DNA of 64,000 nt. Origin: CAYRWR01 sp964537555. GTDB lineage: Bacteria; Spirochaetota; Brevinematia; Brevinematales; CAYRWR01. The translations under genes were made by a program, and so were the position numbers. Under the pieces are notes generated by a model. That model searched no databases and was not told the origin of the DNA. It saw only the letters and a list, made by a program, of their open reading frames with translations. This document shows, piece by piece, positions 60,866 to 64,000 of the stretch. The stretch spans positions 62,001-126,000 of the forward strand of contig CAZIAD010000002.1 of NCBI GenBank assembly GCA_964537555.1, read 5' to 3'. Numbering within the stretch: the stretch's first letter is position 1; the number at the start of each line of letters is the position of its first letter.

Positions 60866-63394
60866 CTAGGGCGCCCAATCTACTCTTAATTTGTAATTTG
60901 CAGCTGACCACAGATTGGCAGAAAATACCCTTATATAAAAATAGGTACCAGGATCAGAATTTACGATATTACACGTTTCAGTTAAAAATCCCATCCTATA
61001 GGAAGAATCCACTAACTGAAAGTTTTTATTATACACCTCAAGCTGATAATTCACATCATTGGGTATATCACTGAGAGTAATTGTGAAATTAGGATAGAAA
61101 CTGCTCCCGATTACTTTAAAGAAATCTTCATCTGTAGCGTTATGAATATTCCTATAGTGATCTGCAGCAGGTGTGAGTGTTTTTGCACTTGCAAAGTCTT
61201 CATTAGGTTCGCTTGAATCCGGTGTACCATCAGGTGGGATTGTATAGAAGAAAATATAATCTTTGGCACTTTGATTCCCGCTGGAATCTTCAGACCATGC
61301 CCAATATGCATGTCCCCCATGACTCAAACCTGTCACTGTATGACTCCAGTTTTCCGGATTGACAGTGATGACATTGGTAGTCCAGCTATCACTTAGATAG
61401 ACTTTTACTACACCAACATTATCTGATGAGGTTCCTGAGATAGTTACAGAAGACGAGGCATTAGTCTGATTGTAAGCCGGAGAAGTTATATCTATAGTGG
61501 GTAGAGTGGTATCTGCTGCTTGAGGGACCATTTCTACCTTATCCAACCATGCAGTATCTAAACCGGAGCTCACAGAACTATCTTTCATGTACTTCCAGGT
61601 AATATTATGAATACCTACAGGTACCAGAACTGAAGCCTGAATCCAATCCTGTTCACCTGAAATACTGGCTTCCAATGATCCGTCAACCAGGCATTGCATA
61701 TAATCCCATCCCGATTCTGAAGAAGATTTCCACCAGAATTTTACTAAATACCCATTTGATACATTTGTAATAGTGGTAGTTATTGCCGTAAACTGACTGT
61801 CACTAATATCACCTGACATCATGGCATCACCATCATAGTATGTAGTTAGGGTAGTAAAAGTCCAGTCTGCATCTCCAGTAAACACAAAATCATGTCCATA
61901 CCAGTCTAGAGCCTCACTCACACTTATATCCATGGTATTAGAGTTAGTGATAATCACATCTACAGTCTTTACAATACTCAGTTTATTGGATATATCCATT
62001 GCTCTGACACTAATAGTATGGGTACCTGCATTTGCAAACGACATACTACTATTCCAGGAATCCAGGCCAGATGACAATATATTTGTGACAGCCCCTGAAT
62101 ATATATAGACAGTGTCTAATCCAAAATCATCAGATGCAATACCACTGATTGAAATATCCTGATTGATAACATAATTTGCATTTTGGGTAGGGATACTGAT
62201 GCTAATGGAAGGTATGTGATCTATAATTGAAACATTATCATTATACCTATTCGTTACTTCAGTAGCATCCATGGTATAATTATATATTTTAAAATCATCT
62301 ATGATACCATTAAAATTATGATCATTTAGCTGTCCCCATCTCCCGAAATAAGCATAAGATGTTGCGGGACTAATAGGATGCCCACAACTAGTCTGAGCTA
62401 TCAATTCACTGTTTAAGTACATTTTGATAAGAGATCCATCCCAGGTACAGACCATATGGTACCAGGTATCAGGATTTATGGTATAAGTAGTATTGATATT
62501 ATTATATGAGCCGCCCCCGGTGGAATTTTGTCTATACCACAGTTGGCCAAGTCGTAGTGTAATCTGGAAGTTTTCTGTCTGTGAGAATATCTGGTCATAG
62601 GAATCGCTACCATCTTCCTTGCTTAAAAACCATACTTCAAATGAACCTTCAGGGGTATTACCAATATGAGGAATTCTTACATAATCATCCTGCCCATCAA
62701 AGTAAAATGCACCATACGCATTGCCATTTCTATCATTAGTAAAATATCCCCCATTAAAGGAGGTCCCGTGACGGAAATTGGTTGAACTATCCAGGAAATT
62801 ACCCTCAAACAGCCACTCTCCATATAAATTATAATTGGTAGTCATTATATTATTAGTTTGATAAGCAGAATTTGTATTTGTGATCTGTGTACCTATTAAC
62901 ACGATATTATCAACCATCCCCAGATCCAAGCCAACATCCGCACTGGCATCTTTCATATATACCCATTTAAAGTCATGTGTACCAGCAATAATATTGAAGC
63001 TTTTTTCCTGCCACCCAATCTCCCCTGAAATTTCATCAACTTTCACATTATCAATAAAAAATTGAAGAAAATCAAAGCCTGATTCTGATGATACCTTCCA
63101 TTTAAACTGAATAGCTGAACAATATTCACTAAAACTGATTATAGATGACTGGTTATCCTGAATTTCACCACTGACCAGAGCATCATTTCCTACGGCACCA
63201 GATACAGTGTATCCACTCCAGTTGGCATTACCTGAATGCTGGAAAGTGATCATAAAATTGTCTGATGCCTCATTTAAACCCACTGTTGAATTTTGATACC
63301 TGTCAAAAGTAATAACTTCCTTATCAGGTTCAGGATACAACCAACAAGACGTCAACAAATTAAAAAGTATTAAAAACCATACCCCATACTTCAT
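60866..63394 (-). CDS. Large lipoprotein: LamG domain between duplicated beta domains
   Basis: 842 residues, signal peptide with lipobox LTSC (Cys 17). Order: beta domain A (about 28-170), LamG/concanavalin domain (195-385: YGEWLFEGNFLDSS, GIIDDFKIYNY), Ig-like segment (395-490), second copy of A (495-630), another Ig-like domain (SSVTISGTSSDNVGVVKVYL) and a C-terminal pre-peptidase-type domain (770-842). Domain A copies share FKWKVSSESGFDFLQ / FWWKSSSESGWDYMQ and WVYMKDASA / WKYMKDSSV. It is a surface adhesin or carbohydrate binder. Promoter 63425-63452. Confidence 0.85.
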   Translation of the reverse strand: MKYGVWFLILFNLLTSCWLYPEPDKEVITFDRYQNSTVGLNEASDNFMITFQHSGNANWSGYTVSGAVGNDALVSGEIQDNQSSIISFSEYCSAIQFKWKVSSESGFDFLQFFIDNVKVDEISGEIGWQEKSFNIIAGTHDFKWVYMKDASADVGLDLGMVDNIVLIGTQITNTNSAYQTNNIMTTNYNLYGEWLFEGNFLDSSTNFRHGTSFNGGYFTNDRNGNAYGAFYFDGQDDYVRIPHIGNTPEGSFEVWFLSKEDGSDSYDQIFSQTENFQITLRLGQLWYRQNSTGGGSYNNINTTYTINPDTWYHMVCTWDGSLIKMYLNSELIAQTSCGHPISPATSYAYFGRWGQLNDHNFNGIIDDFKIYNYTMDATEVTNRYNDNVSIIDHIPSISISIPTQNANYVINQDISISGIASDDFGLDTVYIYSGAVTNILSSGLDSWNSSMSFANAGTHTISVRAMDISNKLSIVKTVDVIITNSNTMDISVSEALDWYGHDFVFTGDADWTFTTLTTYYDGDAMMSGDISDSQFTAITTTITNVSNGYLVKFWWKSSSESGWDYMQCLVDGSLEASISGEQDWIQASVLVPVGIHNITWKYMKDSSVSSGLDTAWLDKVEMVPQAADTTLPTIDITSPAYNQTNASSSVTISGTSSDNVGVVKVYLSDSWTTNVITVNPENWSHTVTGLSHGGHAYWAWSEDSSGNQSAKDYIFFYTIPPDGTPDSSEPNEDFASAKTLTPAADHYRNIHNATDEDFFKVIGSSFYPNFTITLSDIPNDVNYQLEVYNKNFQLVDSSYRMGFLTETCNIVNSDPGTYFYIRVFSANLWSAANYKLRVDWAP

Positions 63395-63424
63395 AGTTAT
63401 ACACCTCCATCTATATCTAAGATT

Positions 63425-63452
63425 AGTATAACATAAACAAAAAGAATAACAA
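63425..63452 (-). promoter_or_regulatory. Promoter of the LamG lipoprotein gene
   Basis: On the minus strand, TTGTTA (63452-63447) and TATACT (63430-63425) are 16 bases apart, 31 bases before the start codon. Confidence 0.6.
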
Positions 63453-63574
63453 GTAAAATATCTTTTTTCTTAACATTTAATCTGCCACACCACTTAAAAC
63501 AGACATGTTTATTGTATTATATATAGATATAGAATCTATTGTTAGAGTCAATAGGCTGTTCACTATTTTTTTGT

Positions 63575-64000
63575 TTAGGCTTTCAGTACAAAGTACAATG
63601 CTCCCAGCTCTCCACTGAAGTGGGCGCTAGGGGGTATCTCCTCATAGGTCTGGTTAAATACTCCCATGAGCTGAAAACCATTTTCGGCAAAAATATCCAG
63701 CATGTCCTGATAATGCCACAGCCTTAGTACATGATGATCCTCATAGCGTGCTACTTCCCCGTTTTCGTTTACTTCCATAGTACAGGTGATATGGCGAAGT
63801 TTGTTTTCATAATCATAAGTGTGAGGGCACCAGGTCACGGTGATATGAGTATCGTCCTGGTCGGCATACCAGGTCTCATCGGGGCCATGCTCCCCCTGTA
63901 TATCATCATAAGCCAGGACTATCTCGATGATATAGATACCACCCGGATTGAGGATCTGTTTCATACGGCTGAAATGAGAGCGAATCTTTTCATCAGAATT
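63575..64000 (-). CDS. Class I SAM methyltransferase, C-terminal part (runs off window)
   Basis: 141 codons are visible and the frame stays open to the window edge (SDEKIRSHFSRMKQILNPGG), so the start lies outside. RMKQILNPGGIYIIEI is the post-motif-II helix and strand of class I methyltransferases; the last part (FAENGFQLMGVF) is the closing hairpin. The SAM-binding Gly-rich motif would be outside the window. Substrate unknown. Confidence 0.8.
   Translation of the reverse strand, partial: NSDEKIRSHFSRMKQILNPGGIYIIEIVLAYDDIQGEHGPDETWYADQDDTHITVTWCPHTYDYENKLRHITCTMEVNENGEVARYEDHHVLRLWHYQDMLDIFAENGFQLMGVFNQTYEEIPPSAHFSGELGALYFVLKA

Noticed and set aside
1..64000. CRISPR arrays, tRNA or rRNA genes, insertion sequences
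   Set aside because: I looked for regularly spaced repeats, tRNA-like cloverleaf ends and transposase motifs and saw none.

Overview
The window is a gene-dense stretch (roughly 60 protein genes, intermediate GC, no rRNA or tRNA seen) of a Gram-negative, probably anaerobic bacterium. Many lipoproteins with a clear lipobox, an outer-membrane barrel protein, a SPOR-domain envelope protein, a group 3b-type NiFe hydrogenase, radical SAM enzymes and c-di-GMP/PAS/GAF/7TM-DISM signalling proteins all fit a free-living spirochaete. No marker gene proves this, so the assignment is inference (about 60 percent).

Layout. 0.1-4.7 kb: a minus-strand radical SAM peptide-maturation locus. It holds an ArsM-like methyltransferase, a 31-residue Cys-bearing peptide, an intrinsic terminator, a SPASM maturase and a thioredoxin/thioredoxin-reductase fusion, then a 53-residue CC protein on its own promoter. 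A DUF1847 protein is transcribed divergently from an overlapping promoter. 4.8-12.4 kb: envelope and stress genes (FecR-like lipoprotein, PdxA2, cyclic-nucleotide protein, nuclease-like lipoprotein, SPOR protein, coiled-coil anchor, barrel protein, CpxP/Spy-like protein). 12.4-24.2 kb: housekeeping and redox genes (lysS, transglutaminase-like, MsrAB, flavin reductases, typA) and lipoproteins. 24.4-29.2 kb: a signalling island (HD-GYP regulator, PAS and GAF proteins with a shared C-terminal Cys motif, multi-PAS diguanylate cyclase) containing a deletion scar with two gene remnants. 29.4-37.4 kb: slyD, dat-ddc (1,3-diaminopropane), an iron-sulfur flavoprotein and aconitase. 37.5-44.7 kb: secreted lipoproteins and surface carbohydrate-related proteins (beta-helix, alpha/beta hydrolase, tandem CBM21). 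44.8-47.7 kb: a TPP-riboswitch operon thiS-thiG fusion, thiH, thiE. 47.7-50.8 kb: lipoproteins and a leucine-rich-repeat protein. 50.8-57.7 kb: a complete hydrogenase operon. 57.9-64 kb: a large hybrid histidine kinase, a LamG surface lipoprotein and a partial methyltransferase.

How genes work together. The hydrogenase operon runs: nickel permease, beta, gamma, delta, alpha, protease, HypA, HypC-HydE. The order beta-gamma-delta-alpha equals the hydBGDA order of archaeal sulfhydrogenases. Its maturation genes are abnormal: HypA has lost its zinc finger, and HypC is fused to a HydE-type radical SAM domain, a family otherwise used for [FeFe]-hydrogenase. No hypB, D, E or F lies in the window. 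The peptide locus and the HypC-HydE fusion are the two strongest candidates for undescribed biology here.
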